17,410 nucleotides of DNA, from contig JBGOUP010000018.1 in assembly GCA_041477655.1 (NCBI GenBank), positions 1 to 17,410 on the forward strand, written 5' to 3'. Positions 1 to 7,672 of the stretch are shown one piece after another (within the stretch, counting starts at the first letter, position 1; each line of letters begins with the position of its first letter). The translations under genes and the position numbers were made by a program. The notes under the pieces are model-generated. The model had not been told where the DNA came from. It did not search any database and worked only from the letters and a program-made list of their open reading frames with translations. This DNA comes from JBGOUP01 sp041477655 (GTDB taxonomy: Bacteria; Patescibacteriota; UBA1384; 2-12-FULL-50-11).

Positions 1-1
1 T

Positions 2-274
2 ACCCTCAACGTCGACAACGATCATCTTCACCTCCAGATTGAGATTCCGCCGGATATGCCCGTCTGTGAGGTGGTTCAGCTTTTGAAACAAAACTCCAGT
101 CGAGCCCTGAAGAAACGTTTTGCCTTCATCCGGCGGATGTACATCGAAAACTCAATTTGGAGCGTTGGCTACTTCTCCTCGACCATCGGCGTCAACGAAG
201 AACAGATCCGCCGCTACATCGAATACCAAGGTCAGAAAGAGAAACCAGAACAAATCGACCTGGGGTTCTCATGA
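2..274 (+). CDS. tnpA: IS200/IS605-type HUH transposase TnpA, C-terminal part (5' end outside window)
   Basis: The frame is open from the first bases of the window, so the N-terminus lies outside it; 90 residues are visible. A DHLHLQ segment near visible residues 7-12 supplies the H-x-H pair of the HUH endonuclease motif. The segment around YFSSTIGVNEEQIRRYIEYQ is the characteristic C-terminal helix of Y1 transposases, and the tyrosine in RRYIEYQ is the likely nucleophile. Family knowledge: these enzymes cut and rejoin single-stranded DNA at subterminal hairpins. They may be mobile (IS200) or domesticated (REP-associated RAYT); this fragment cannot distinguish the two. A perfect hairpin follows 14 bp after the stop and could be the element's right end. 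No tnpB is visible on the right side. Confidence 0.85.
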   Translation, partial: TLNVDNDHLHLQIEIPPDMPVCEVVQLLKQNSSRALKKRFAFIRRMYIENSIWSVGYFSSTIGVNEEQIRRYIEYQGQKEKPEQIDLGFS

Positions 275-288
275 GGTCCTAAGGAAGT

Positions 289-306
289 CACGGACGTCAG
301 TCCGTG
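289..306. repeat. Perfect 7-bp hairpin downstream of tnpA, candidate IS200/REP right-end hairpin
   Basis: CACGGAC at 289-295 and GTCCGTG at 300-306 pair perfectly around a GTCA loop. There is no T-tract, so it does not look like a terminator. Position and shape fit the subterminal hairpin recognised by Y1 transposases; this role is inferred. Confidence 0.5.
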
Positions 307-317
307 GAGGACGTCAC

Positions 318-351
318 TCTTTGCCATCAGCTCTTCTTTGCCATCAGCTCT
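318..351. repeat. Perfect 17-bp tandem duplication
   Basis: The 17-mer TCTTTGCCATCAGCTCT occurs twice back to back, at 318-334 and 335-351, with no mismatch. It lies between the candidate IS200 right end and the LuxR-type gene. It could be replication slippage or an insertion/excision scar. Confidence 0.85.
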
Positions 352-379
352 GGACATATGAGCGATAATATGGTAATCT
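351..379 (+). promoter_or_regulatory. Candidate promoter for the LuxR-type regulator
   Basis: TGGACA (351-356), a 17-bp spacer and TAATCT (374-379), preceded by an extended -10 TGG, match a sigma-70-type promoter moderately. The predicted start near 386 leaves a leader of about 30 nt holding the GAGAGGGG ribosome binding site. The -35 begins on the last base of the tandem repeat. The -10 is weak, so this is tentative. Confidence 0.35.
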
Positions 380-416
380 GCGGACGTATCTTAAGCAATC
401 CAGAGAGGGGTGGGAT

Positions 417-680
417 GTGAGAAGAGGAAAAACAATTAGGCAAGGACCGCCTCGACTAACCAAGCGGGAGATCCATGTCTTAACTCTGATCGCCCAAGGG
501 ATGTCCAGCAAGGAAGTAGCAGACACGCTTTTTGTTAGCAAGCGGACGGTTGATTTTCACCTGGCCAATATCTACAAAAAGCTAGAGGCGAATAATCGGG
601 TCCAGGCTTTTCGGATGGCGACTCGATTGGGACTAATCCCCTTTGAACCGCAGTTCAGCCAAGCAGGTGGCGAATCCTAG
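417..680 (+). CDS. Stand-alone LuxR/GerE-type helix-turn-helix regulator
   Basis: This 87-residue protein is almost entirely a LuxR-type DNA-binding domain. Residues about 14-74 contain LTKREIHVLTLIAQGMSSKE, then SKRTVDFHLANIYKKL, the recognition helix and dimer helix of the family. No receiver or ligand-binding domain precedes it. It starts at GTG 417; a GAGAGGGG ribosome binding site lies about 7 nt upstream, while the ATG two bases earlier runs straight into a stop. Such small GerE proteins usually act as transcription regulators; the target cannot be deduced. A strong terminator follows about 20 bp after the stop, so it is probably monocistronic. It differs from the housekeeping genes further right in having a mobile-element neighbour. 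Confidence 0.85.
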   Translation: MRRGKTIRQGPPRLTKREIHVLTLIAQGMSSKEVADTLFVSKRTVDFHLANIYKKLEANNRVQAFRMATRLGLIPFEPQFSQAGGES

Positions 681-697
681 CCACCTTTACCCAGTTT

Positions 698-729
698 AAG
701 GGGTCGCAATCGCGGCCCCTTCGCTTTTT
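698..729 (+). terminator. Rho-independent terminator after LuxR-type gene
   Basis: A 10-bp stem (AAGGGG with T and CGC against GCG, G and CCCCTT; one G-U pair) with an AATC loop is followed by cgcTTTTTg. It ends the regulator's transcript. Confidence 0.8.
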
Positions 730-776
730 GTCTGGGGATATTCCTGTGGAAAAGTGGAAAACCGAAAGTTTACCGA

Positions 777-806
777 AAACCCCCGCAGAACATTCTGCGG
801 GGGTTT
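777..806 (-). terminator. Terminator of the small membrane protein gene
   Basis: A near-perfect 14-bp hairpin with an ACAT-type tight loop (CCCCCGCAGAA against TTCTGCGGGGG) begins 3 bp after the minus-strand stop. On the minus strand it is followed by TTTTC. It may also block rightward transcription. Confidence 0.75.
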
Positions 807-809
807 GAA

Positions 810-1115
810 TTAGTGGTTGTCGAGGCCATTACCGATGAAGACGTCGGTAAAGTGGTCATTGCGGGCTTGGATCCGCTTCTCTTTGTGACTGGCCAACCAG
901 CCCAAACTCCAAGAAATAATCGCTATCGTCCAAGCAAGTCCGGAGACCCAGTAAGCCCGGTGCTCGTAGAGCGCCCAGCGTTGCTGATACTCTGGGTAAC
1001 CGGGAAAGGCAGGAACTGCCGCGTGGTAGTAGATTGCCGTCATAATAGCTACGCAAGCTACCGATGCGGCGGCGTATTTAATACCATCCCAGCTAAACTG
1101 GTTAGAAACCTTCAT
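810..1115 (-). CDS. Small two-helix membrane protein of unknown function
   Basis: This 101-residue protein has two predicted transmembrane stretches, about residues 13-34 and 55-76, separated by an aromatic, tyrosine-rich loop (FPGYPEYQQRW). A basic and acidic tail (SHKEKRIQARNDH) follows. I do not recognise the family. Coding is supported by a full GGAGGTG ribosome binding site 5 nt before the ATG, a near-consensus promoter and a strong terminator directly after the stop. It stands alone and diverges from the lipoprotein gene. The opposite-strand reading frame over the same bases lacks these signals and was discarded. Confidence 0.8.
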   Translation of the reverse strand: MKVSNQFSWDGIKYAAASVACVAIMTAIYYHAAVPAFPGYPEYQQRWALYEHRAYWVSGLAWTIAIISWSLGWLASHKEKRIQARNDHFTDVFIGNGLDNH

Positions 1116-1150
1116 TTAGCACCTCCAATCCAATGTGCGAAACTTGGCCA

Positions 1151-1179
1151 ACCATACCATATTTAGGCTGATTTGTCAA
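1151..1179 (-). promoter_or_regulatory. Strong sigma-70-type promoter for the small membrane protein
   Basis: On the minus strand TTGACA (1179-1174) is followed by exactly 17 bp and TATGGT (1156-1151), with an extended -10 TGG. The start would fall near 1144, leaving a leader of about 30 nt that contains the GGAGGTG site. Confidence 0.75.
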
Positions 1180-1220
1180 CCCTTCGATTTCACTTAGGGT
1201 TGAATACTGCCAGCTTTAGG

Positions 1221-1248
1221 CGAACGATGAGGAAAACGATCGCGTTCG
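1221..1248. repeat. Small inverted repeat upstream of the lipoprotein gene
   Basis: CGAACG (1221-1226) and CGTTCG (1243-1248) are perfect inverted copies 16 bp apart, 13-40 bp before the ribosome binding site of the lipoprotein gene. It could be an operator or a leader hairpin. No clear promoter for that gene was found here. Confidence 0.3.
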
Positions 1249-1274
1249 TTAACAATACGTAAGGAGCAATCCCA

Positions 1275-3026
1275 TTGAGTCGAATTCTATCATTCATATG
1301 CCTAGCCGGAGTCTACGGCTTACTAATGTCTAGCTGTGGCGGAGGCGGAGGGCTAAACGCCAATCCCGGTCAGTCCAAAACCTTTCACGTTGACGCTGGC
1401 CAGGCGCACAACGAGCAATTTGGCAACGATATTCAGGTTAAAATTCCCGCCCCAGCTTTTCCCACTGGCGCCGACGGGACTTTGGTCCGCTACGACAGAC
1501 CAAACTACCAAATAGCCAATCCCGACGTTCAACGATTGTCCGACCAATTGGAAGTTGAGACATCGGTATTGCCACAAGCCAACCTTACCGTTGGCTTCAC
1601 CATTACTTCGCTACCCAGTAACCGGCCGATTCTGGCGGCTTATCTGCTCGGTAACCAATGGCGAGTACTGCCATCATCGGTTCAAAACTCAATCGTGACG
1701 GTTACCCTGCCAGCCAACCAATCTGGGCAAACAGATAGGGGTTCGGCTTTCCACATGCTACTTGAGCTGGGCTTACTGCCAGGCGTCACCCTGCCCGATC
1801 CTCAAACCGGCATGGTCCGAATGACGGGTGGCGGAAGCCTGGGTTCGGGTTCGATCGTTCTACTTCACGGGATCAACTCGAATATTGACATCTTCGATTC
1901 TATCGCTCCGCTGCTAGTCAAGGCTGGCTTTCAAAACGTCTATGCTTTTGCCTACGATTGGCTTTGCAAAGTTGAGGATAGTGGCAATAGACTGGCCGAT
2001 GCTTTGGAAGCCCTTGGTGGTAAGAATAAAGACATAACTATTCTTGGTCATTCCATGGGTTGCCTAGTCGGCCGTTACGCCCTTGAAGTTCGAGGGGCAA
2101 GTAAACGCATCGATACAGCCTACTGGGTTAACGGGCCAAATATGGGTTCATTTGCCACTACTCCGGGAGAATTGCTGATGCTTGTCTACCAGGGTTACAT
2201 CAACTCAAGCTTAGGCGGTTCGCCGGTGGCCGGGCTGGAATCACCCAGTCTGGCCGAGCTACTGCCCAATAGTTCATTTATTCAGGAGCTCAACCGACCT
2301 CACGGTCAAAGAGGAGTGGTCAACTATCGCTTTATCTCCAGCAACTCTCATTCGAGTTTTGCCCATGGCGATGGCGTCGTTGATCGAGACTCGGCTTTAT
2401 GTAACGGGATCAATGTTGAGGAGCTGACCGGCGGTACCATTGATCGGCGTGATCTCTGGTTTGACAACTTCTTTTACGTTCACTCAACTGCTTTTGATAC
2501 GGTCGAGGGCAGAAATCAGTTGTTAGCGCTCCTAAATGTGGATTCTAGTAGCACAATCGTACTAACAGCCGAACCTAATCCAGCTGACTTTAATGAGTTG
2601 TTCGACCTGTGGCAATGGGCGATGTTGGTGGCCAACGTCGGCAATAGCGACCAGACAGTTGATGAGATAATGTTTGACACCTATGATCGCTATGGCCAGT
2701 GGACGATGACTCAATGGTATGATCCTACCACCCCAGCGGGAGAGGAATTTCCTCAACATTTAGTTTGGCTCAACCAATTCTTGGCGGCTCACGAGACTTG
2801 GCCATCAATAGGTATAGCCGCTTTTCGAACTGAAGAAGCGCGGTTCAAGGCCCTGACGGTGGTAATGTCAGTTCGTTGCCACGATACCAACAACCGCCAA
2901 TCGTTGAAGGAATACCCAGTCATTCTTCACGATGGCGACATCTGGCCCAATCCTTACGATGGTCGTTCACGGGGACGCGGACCGGCCAATACCAGTTGCC
3001 GACTAAAGTTTAGTGGCTCACGATAA
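1275..3026 (+). CDS. Secreted lipoprotein with alpha/beta-hydrolase (lipase-like) domain
   Basis: The 583-residue product opens with a lipoprotein signal peptide: hydrophobic residues 4-18, then lipobox LMSSC with the lipidated Cys at 21, followed by a run of five glycines. An all-beta stretch (about 35-165) precedes the hydrolase. There VLLHG (195-199) forms the oxyanion strand and GHSMG (258-262) the nucleophile elbow with Ser260. Asp366 or Asp370 in HGDGVVD and His403 in YVHST could complete the triad. The hydrolase core resembles lipases and PGAP1/GPI-deacylase-like esterases. The last 150 residues are an unassigned, probably beta-rich domain. Start is TTG 1275, chosen because AAGGAG lies 8 nt upstream and the lipobox is then well placed. 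It acts outside the membrane; its substrate (lipid or ester) is unknown. It stands alone with its own terminator. Confidence 0.85.
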   Translation: MSRILSFICLAGVYGLLMSSCGGGGGLNANPGQSKTFHVDAGQAHNEQFGNDIQVKIPAPAFPTGADGTLVRYDRPNYQIANPDVQRLSDQLEVETSVLPQANLTVGFTITSLPSNRPILAAYLLGNQWRVLPSSVQNSIVTVTLPANQSGQTDRGSAFHMLLELGLLPGVTLPDPQTGMVRMTGGGSLGSGSIVLLHGINSNIDIFDSIAPLLVKAGFQNVYAFAYDWLCKVEDSGNRLADALEALGGKNKDITILGHSMGCLVGRYALEVRGASKRIDTAYWVNGPNMGSFATTPGELLMLVYQGYINSSLGGSPVAGLESPSLAELLPNSSFIQELNRPHGQRGVVNYRFISSNSHSSFAHGDGVVDRDSALCNGINVEELTGGTIDRRDLWFDNFFYVHSTAFDTVEGRNQLLALLNVDSSSTIVLTAEPNPADFNELFDLWQWAMLVANVGNSDQTVDEIMFDTYDRYGQWTMTQWYDPTTPAGEEFPQHLVWLNQFLAAHETWPSIGIAAFRTEEARFKALTVVMSVRCHDTNNRQSLKEYPVILHDGDIWPNPYDGRSRGRGPANTSCRLKFSGSR

Positions 3027-3033
3027 TTAACAT

Positions 3034-3071
3034 AGGGCGGCACGACGAATTATATCGTTGGGTCGCCTTTT
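3034..3071 (+). terminator. Terminator after lipoprotein gene
   Basis: An imperfect hairpin (AGGGCGGC, then CGACGA against TCGT and GTCGCC, with one mismatch and some G-U pairs) ends in TTTTCC. It lies between convergent genes, 7 bp after the lipoprotein stop and 3 bp before the clpC stop. Confidence 0.6.
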
Positions 3072-3073
3072 CC

Positions 3074-5596
3074 TTACTTAACCAGAGCCAGTTTTTCGCC
3101 TTTGCGCAGAACTCTAATCGGAGCTTTTTTACTTAATTTGCCGGTCAAGAGCAGTTCCGAGAGTGGGTTTTCGATGTATTCGGTAATAACCCGACGAACG
3201 TGCCTGGCGCCAAATTCCGGATCAAAACCTTTTTCGGCCAAGAAATCTTTGGCCGACTCTTCAATTTGTATCTCAATTCCCTCGGGCAATAATCGGCTGG
3301 TAAGTTGGTTGATCTGTAGCTCAACGATTTTCTTGACGTCTTCTATGCCTAACGGTTTAAAGACGATCACCCTATCGAGGCGATTAAGAAACTCTGGCCG
3401 AAATTGTTCTTTGAGCTGGTCAACTACTTGGTCTTTGATCTCGTTATAGCGACTGATTACGTCTGATTTTTGACCGGTCTTGAAACCAATGGCCGCCTGA
3501 CGGGTGAGCTCGGTCATGCCGATGTTGGAAGTCATAATAACTATTGAGTTACGGAAGTTAACCTTCCGACCCTTAGCGTCGGTTAGGTAGCCATCTTCCA
3601 TAATCTGCAGAAGCAAGTTAAACACATCTGGGTGAGCTTTTTCTATTTCGTCAAGCAATACCACCGAGTAAGGCTGGCGACGGATAGTTTCAGTCAGTTT
3701 ACCGGCATCGTCATAACCGACGTAGCCTGGAGGGGCGCCGACTAGCCTTGAGACGTTGTGACGCTCCATAAACTCGCTCATATCAATTTTGACCAAGGCC
3801 TCTTCTTTGCCGTAGACTTCGCGAGCCAAGACCTTAGCCAACTCGGTCTTACCAACGCCAGTTGGACCAAGAAAAATGAACGAGCCAAGCGGGCGGTTGG
3901 GATCAGATACCCCGGCCGATGAGCGCTTGACGGCAGTGGCAATAGATTCAATCGCCTCTGTCTGACCAACGATGTGTTTGGACAGGATACCTTGCAAATC
4001 AGCTACCCTAATTTTCTCGGTCTTGGTCAAAGTGGTAATGGGCACGCCGGTCCACATGGAGACGATCTTAGCCACGTCTTCACGGCTAATAACTCTTTGT
4101 ATTTTTCGTTTAGGCAATTTAGCTTTGAGTTTTTCGATCTCATTAATTAGACGAAGCTCGAGCACCCGGTACTGGGCGGCTTTTTCGTACTCAAAGTTCT
4201 CACTGGCTCGCTGGTGTTCGGCGTGGGCCTGCTTCATCCGTTTTTCCAAGCTTAAAATTTTGTTGGAGATCTTGACTTGACGTTCCTCCAGTTGAGTAGC
4301 GGCGGCGGCTTCGTCAATCAAATCAATGGCTTTGTCTGGCAAGAACCGATCGCTAATATAGCGTTTGGAGTATTCGGCGGCGGCTACGATAGCGTCGTGA
4401 TCAATAATGACGTTGTGGTGCTTCTCGTAGGTGGATTTCAGACCTTCAAGAATAGCCACCGACTCTTCAACACTTGGCTCTTCGACGATCACTTTCTGGA
4501 GTCGTCGCTCCAGAGCCGGGTCTTTTTCAATATATTTTCGGTACTCATCATTGGTGGTAGCGCCAACTAAACGCAGTTGACCTTTGGCCAGGGCCGGTTT
4601 AAAGATATTGCTTAAATCAATCGAGCCTTCGGCGGCGCCGGCGCCAACAATAGTATGAATCTCGTCCAGAAATAAAATGACATTGCCGGTCTTGATAATC
4701 TCATCTACCAGCTTTTTGACCCTTTCTTCGAACTGGCCACGATAAGTCGTGCCGGAAATTAACAGAGCTAAATCTAGACTCAAAACCCGCTTGTCGGCTA
4801 GCGCTTGTGGTATATCGCCAATAGCGATCTGTTGGGCTAGTCCCTCAACAATAGCCGTCTTACCCACGCCCGGCTCACCGACCAAGACCGGGTTGTTCTT
4901 AATCCTACGAATTAATATTTGGATAACTCGGCGTAATTCAGTGGTTCGGCCAATAACCGGGTCAAGTTTGCCCAGTTTGGCTTGTTTGGTCAGGTCGGTT
5001 GTGAAATATTCCAAAGCGCTTTTTGCTTTGGTTGGTGGTCGACCGCCCATATCGGCGGACGAGTAGTGAGGCATAACCCCGTCTTGGAGTTCAGCGTGAT
5101 CATGCTCTTCGATTTCCTCGTCCTCTGTCCCCTCCTCTAGGCTTGGCGAATCGTGAAGCTGTTCGAAATACTGCTCCAGCTGGTGTCGTAACAGTTTTGG
5201 ATCAACGTTTAGAGAACTTAGGATCTGATAGGCGTTGCAATCTTTAGTATGAGCCAAGGAAAGCAAGAGATGCTCGGAATCCACCGATGGCGTGCCGTAA
5301 TAAACAGCTTTGGCGTAGGCAGTCCGCAGTACTCGTTTGATGTCGTCAGAAATAGTATCCGAAGGTTTGGAGTAGATTGTGCCGTTATGGAGGGCGGTGT
5401 TGACTCGTTCAGGCGTGACCAAGAGTTGACGGAGAGCTTCATAGGCAATCGTGCCCGGGTTGCTGGTTAGGGCTACCAACAAATGTTCGGTATTCATACC
5501 GACATCCATAGACCTAGCGATCTTCTCCGAATCTCGGAGGATCTTCTCGGCAGTTTCGCTGAATCGGCTTCTGAAATTGTCAAATTCGTTTGTCAT
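3074..5596 (-). CDS. clpC: ClpC-type AAA+ unfoldase, ATPase subunit of the Clp protease
   Basis: Hsp100 class I unfoldase of 840 residues. It unfolds substrates and feeds them to the ClpP peptidase in the cytosol. Domain order: double Clp N-repeat (about 5-145), acidic linker (150-175), first AAA+ module with Walker A GEPGVGKT (240-247) and Walker B VILFLDE (306-312), a short coiled-coil middle domain with a UVR-like stretch (about 430-490), and second AAA+ module with Walker A GPTGVGKT (577-584) and Walker B VVLLDE (645-650). An IGF tripeptide at 703-705 fits the ClpP-docking loop. The short middle domain and this loop separate it from ClpB. Length is normal. The ATG has no Shine-Dalgarno site; the promoter sits so close that the mRNA would be leaderless. 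nusA lies upstream on the same strand. Confidence 0.96.
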   Translation of the reverse strand: MTNEFDNFRSRFSETAEKILRDSEKIARSMDVGMNTEHLLVALTSNPGTIAYEALRQLLVTPERVNTALHNGTIYSKPSDTISDDIKRVLRTAYAKAVYYGTPSVDSEHLLLSLAHTKDCNAYQILSSLNVDPKLLRHQLEQYFEQLHDSPSLEEGTEDEEIEEHDHAELQDGVMPHYSSADMGGRPPTKAKSALEYFTTDLTKQAKLGKLDPVIGRTTELRRVIQILIRRIKNNPVLVGEPGVGKTAIVEGLAQQIAIGDIPQALADKRVLSLDLALLISGTTYRGQFEERVKKLVDEIIKTGNVILFLDEIHTIVGAGAAEGSIDLSNIFKPALAKGQLRLVGATTNDEYRKYIEKDPALERRLQKVIVEEPSVEESVAILEGLKSTYEKHHNVIIDHDAIVAAAEYSKRYISDRFLPDKAIDLIDEAAAATQLEERQVKISNKILSLEKRMKQAHAEHQRASENFEYEKAAQYRVLELRLINEIEKLKAKLPKRKIQRVISREDVAKIVSMWTGVPITTLTKTEKIRVADLQGILSKHIVGQTEAIESIATAVKRSSAGVSDPNRPLGSFIFLGPTGVGKTELAKVLAREVYGKEEALVKIDMSEFMERHNVSRLVGAPPGYVGYDDAGKLTETIRRQPYSVVLLDEIEKAHPDVFNLLLQIMEDGYLTDAKGRKVNFRNSIVIMTSNIGMTELTRQAAIGFKTGQKSDVISRYNEIKDQVVDQLKEQFRPEFLNRLDRVIVFKPLGIEDVKKIVELQINQLTSRLLPEGIEIQIEESAKDFLAEKGFDPEFGARHVRRVITEYIENPLSELLLTGKLSKKAPIRVLRKGEKLALVK

Positions 5597-5602
5597 GTGG
5601 GC

Positions 5603-5631
5603 ACTATATCAAGTTAATTTAATTTTGTCAG
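5603..5631 (-). promoter_or_regulatory. clpC promoter, predicted leaderless transcript
   Basis: On the minus strand CTGACA (5631-5626), a 17-bp spacer and TATAGT (5608-5603) each match consensus at five of six positions. Only 6 nt separate the -10 from the clpC ATG, so transcription would begin at or next to the start codon. The promoter fits entirely into the gap between the nusA stop and clpC. Confidence 0.7.
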
Positions 5632-5647
5632 GGGTGAAATTAACAAA

Positions 5648-6853
5648 TCAAGCCTGACCATCGGTTTTGGGTTCTTTGGTGGAATTAGGATCGGTCTCGG
5701 CGTCTTGTTCGGTTGTTTCATTAGCTAAAGCGTTAGCGACGGCGTCTCTGTCCAGTTCTTCTGCCGTTTCTTTTTCTACCGATTCTTCTTTGGGTTTGAC
5801 GGTGCTACGCGGCTTACTGCCGTCTTTTTTGACGATATCAATCTCCCAGTCGGCCAGTTTTGAGGCCAGGCGGACGTTTTGGCCGTTTTTACCAATAGCC
5901 AGAGACAATTGATCTTCCGGCACACTCACAACTGCCGTTTTCTTACGCTTTTTCAGCTCTATTTTTTCGACCTTGGCCGGCGAAAGCGCGTTAATAATTA
6001 ACTCTTCCTCGGAATCAACCCAAGGGATAATATCAATCTTCTCATCACCAATTTCCGAGAGGACCGCTTGAACCCGAGTACCACGCTGGCCAACGCAGGA
6101 ACCAACCGGATCGAGACCGGGTTGATTAGAAACAACAGCCATCTTAGTTCTAGTTCCGGCTTCCCGAGCGATGGCTTTAACTTCTACGGTACCGGAGCTG
6201 ATTTCCGGAACTTCCAGTTCAAAAAGCTTGGCGATAAATTCACCGCTGGAACGAGTCACTAAAACACGCGGACCCCGAACGGTCTCTTCAACGTTATATA
6301 CTAACACTTTCAAACGCTGACCCGGGTAATAATGTTGGTTAGGAATTTGATCAGAGGCGATCATCAAACCATTCAATTTGCCGATGTTCAAGATAACGTT
6401 GTAACCCTCAACTTGCTGAACATAGGCATTAATAAGTTGGCCTTCTTTATCTTTATACTCGGCGTAGAGAATCTCTTTTTCCGCTTCACGAAGGCGTTGA
6501 GAGATGACTTGCTTAGCGGTTTGGGCGGCAATTCGACCGAACTCTTCTTTGGGTTCAAGCTCAATTTCGATGATCTCCCCAAGCTTGGCGCCTTTTTTCA
6601 ATTCTTGAGCCTGCTCGACAGTAACTTGAGCTTGGATATTTTCTGGCTCCTCAACAACTTCAAACTGTTGCCAGACCAAAAACTTGCCCGACTCTTCGTC
6701 AAGCTTACAGCGCAACTCCTCCTCGGCTTGGCCGTACTCTTTTCGGTAAGCGGCGGCCACGGCCGCTTCAATTGACTCAACAATCGTCTCCCGAGGCAAG
6801 CCTCGTTCGTCAGCCAGTTGGTTGATTGCGGCGGCAAATGGTGAAATAGCCAT
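5648..6853 (-). CDS. nusA: Transcription elongation/antitermination factor NusA
   Basis: 401 residues. NusA binds RNA polymerase and nascent RNA and modulates pausing, termination and antitermination. The N-terminal polymerase-binding domain spans about 1-125, S1 about 130-200, KH1 about 203-280 (with DPVGSCVGQRGTRV) and KH2 about 281-345 (with IGKNGQNVR at 320-328). After residue 350 there is an acidic, low-complexity tail in place of the helical repeats of enterobacterial NusA. The ATG has AAAGGAG 5 nt upstream. Odd context: the usual partners rimP, ylxR and infB are absent on both sides; the gene lies between wecG-like and clpC genes and seems to be transcribed alone. Confidence 0.95.
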   Translation of the reverse strand: MAISPFAAAINQLADERGLPRETIVESIEAAVAAAYRKEYGQAEEELRCKLDEESGKFLVWQQFEVVEEPENIQAQVTVEQAQELKKGAKLGEIIEIELEPKEEFGRIAAQTAKQVISQRLREAEKEILYAEYKDKEGQLINAYVQQVEGYNVILNIGKLNGLMIASDQIPNQHYYPGQRLKVLVYNVEETVRGPRVLVTRSSGEFIAKLFELEVPEISSGTVEVKAIAREAGTRTKMAVVSNQPGLDPVGSCVGQRGTRVQAVLSEIGDEKIDIIPWVDSEEELIINALSPAKVEKIELKKRKKTAVVSVPEDQLSLAIGKNGQNVRLASKLADWEIDIVKKDGSKPRSTVKPKEESVEKETAEELDRDAVANALANETTEQDAETDPNSTKEPKTDGQA

Positions 6854-6915
6854 ATTCTCCTTTAAGTATTATCTTCACTTTAAAAATTTACCAGGCTTAA
6901 CCTGGCTACTAATTA

Positions 6916-6944
6916 ATACTAGCAGATTAACAACAATTCCTCAA
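6916..6944 (-). promoter_or_regulatory. Candidate nusA promoter
   Basis: On the minus strand TTGAGG (6944-6939), 17 bp and TAGTAT (6921-6916) have correct spacing but a partial match. The -35 overlaps the stop of the glycosyltransferase gene. A short CCAGG/CCTGG hairpin followed by AAATTTTT lies just downstream (about 6885-6907) and could be a weak terminator or leader structure. Confidence 0.35.
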
Positions 6945-7672
6945 GACCTTCGACTGGATATTACGGTTAGGGGGAAGATGATGACTGAATTTATGATTCG
7001 TTTCATTCGACTGGGTTGCAAAATCAGTCGCCACAGCCACTCTAAATTTAAATGTCGTAGCCATTGGGGCGCCCGAGGAGTTAGACCGGCTAGCATGTCA
7101 AAAGTGCCGCCCACGCCAACCAATAATTGAGCGCCAAGAGTATTGGCATGCTCTTTGATCCAAATCTCCTGTTTGGGCGCGCCGTAGGCAACTAAAACGA
7201 TATTGGCTTTGGAAGCGCAGATTTCGTTGACAATATCTAGGTCGTCAGGATCAGCGCTACTGGTTCCGGCTATAATCAAACCAGGGTTGTTCTGTTCTAA
7301 GACCTTGGCGGCCCGAGTGGCGATGCCCGGTTTACCGCCCAGCAAAAACAGGGACTTGTCAGAAGATTTAGCTAATCTAGCCAGTCGGTCGGTTAGGTCA
7401 CTGCCAGGTGTTTTAGCTTTGAGTGGTTTGCCTAACCAACGACTCGCCCAAACCACATTGGTCGAGTCGGCAATAACCAAGTCAGCCTGGTTGATTACGT
7501 GCTTAAATACAGCATTTCGTCTGGCTTCTAAGATAAATTCGCCGTTAACCGTTACTAACTGGCGCGGCTCTTGGCCAATCAATGCTTGGTGGCAAAATAA
7601 TTCGACCTCCGTCCAATCAACGATGTCTACGCGAACGCCTAAAATTGAAATCGAACTAGGCTTCTGCCACAT
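6941..7672 (-). CDS. WecG/TagA/CpsF-family (GT26) glycosyltransferase
   Basis: 243 residues. Family members transfer a sugar, often N-acetylmannosamine or its uronate, from a UDP donor onto a lipid-linked acceptor in teichoic-acid, enterobacterial common antigen or capsule synthesis at the inner membrane face. Recognisable blocks: VNGEFILEARRN (42-53), VIADSTNVVWASRWLGKPL (66-84) containing Asp69 where the catalytic Asp is expected, GAPKQE (164-169), VGVGGTFD (185-192), and PRAPQWLRHLNLEWLWRL (199-216). The usual Asp-Gly after the VIA strand is Asp-Ser here. The C-terminal basic and hydrophobic tail fits membrane association as known for TagA. The ATG lies inside the end of the preceding GT4 gene (17-bp overlap), suggesting translational coupling and a shared glycan pathway. 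The exact sugar is not deducible. Confidence 0.88.
   Translation of the reverse strand: MWQKPSSISILGVRVDIVDWTEVELFCHQALIGQEPRQLVTVNGEFILEARRNAVFKHVINQADLVIADSTNVVWASRWLGKPLKAKTPGSDLTDRLARLAKSSDKSLFLLGGKPGIATRAAKVLEQNNPGLIIAGTSSADPDDLDIVNEICASKANIVLVAYGAPKQEIWIKEHANTLGAQLLVGVGGTFDMLAGLTPRAPQWLRHLNLEWLWRLILQPSRMKRIINSVIIFPLTVISSRRS

Noticed and set aside
318..351. CRISPR-like repeat
   Set aside because: Only two units with no spacer and no cas genes; it is a tandem duplication.
813..1166. Plus-strand open frame of 117 codons
   Set aside because: It mirrors the small membrane protein gene, which has promoter, ribosome binding site and terminator; this frame has none.
6332..6775. Plus-strand open frame of 147 codons inside nusA
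   Set aside because: Antisense shadow of NusA, whose S1 and KH domains are unmistakable on the other strand.
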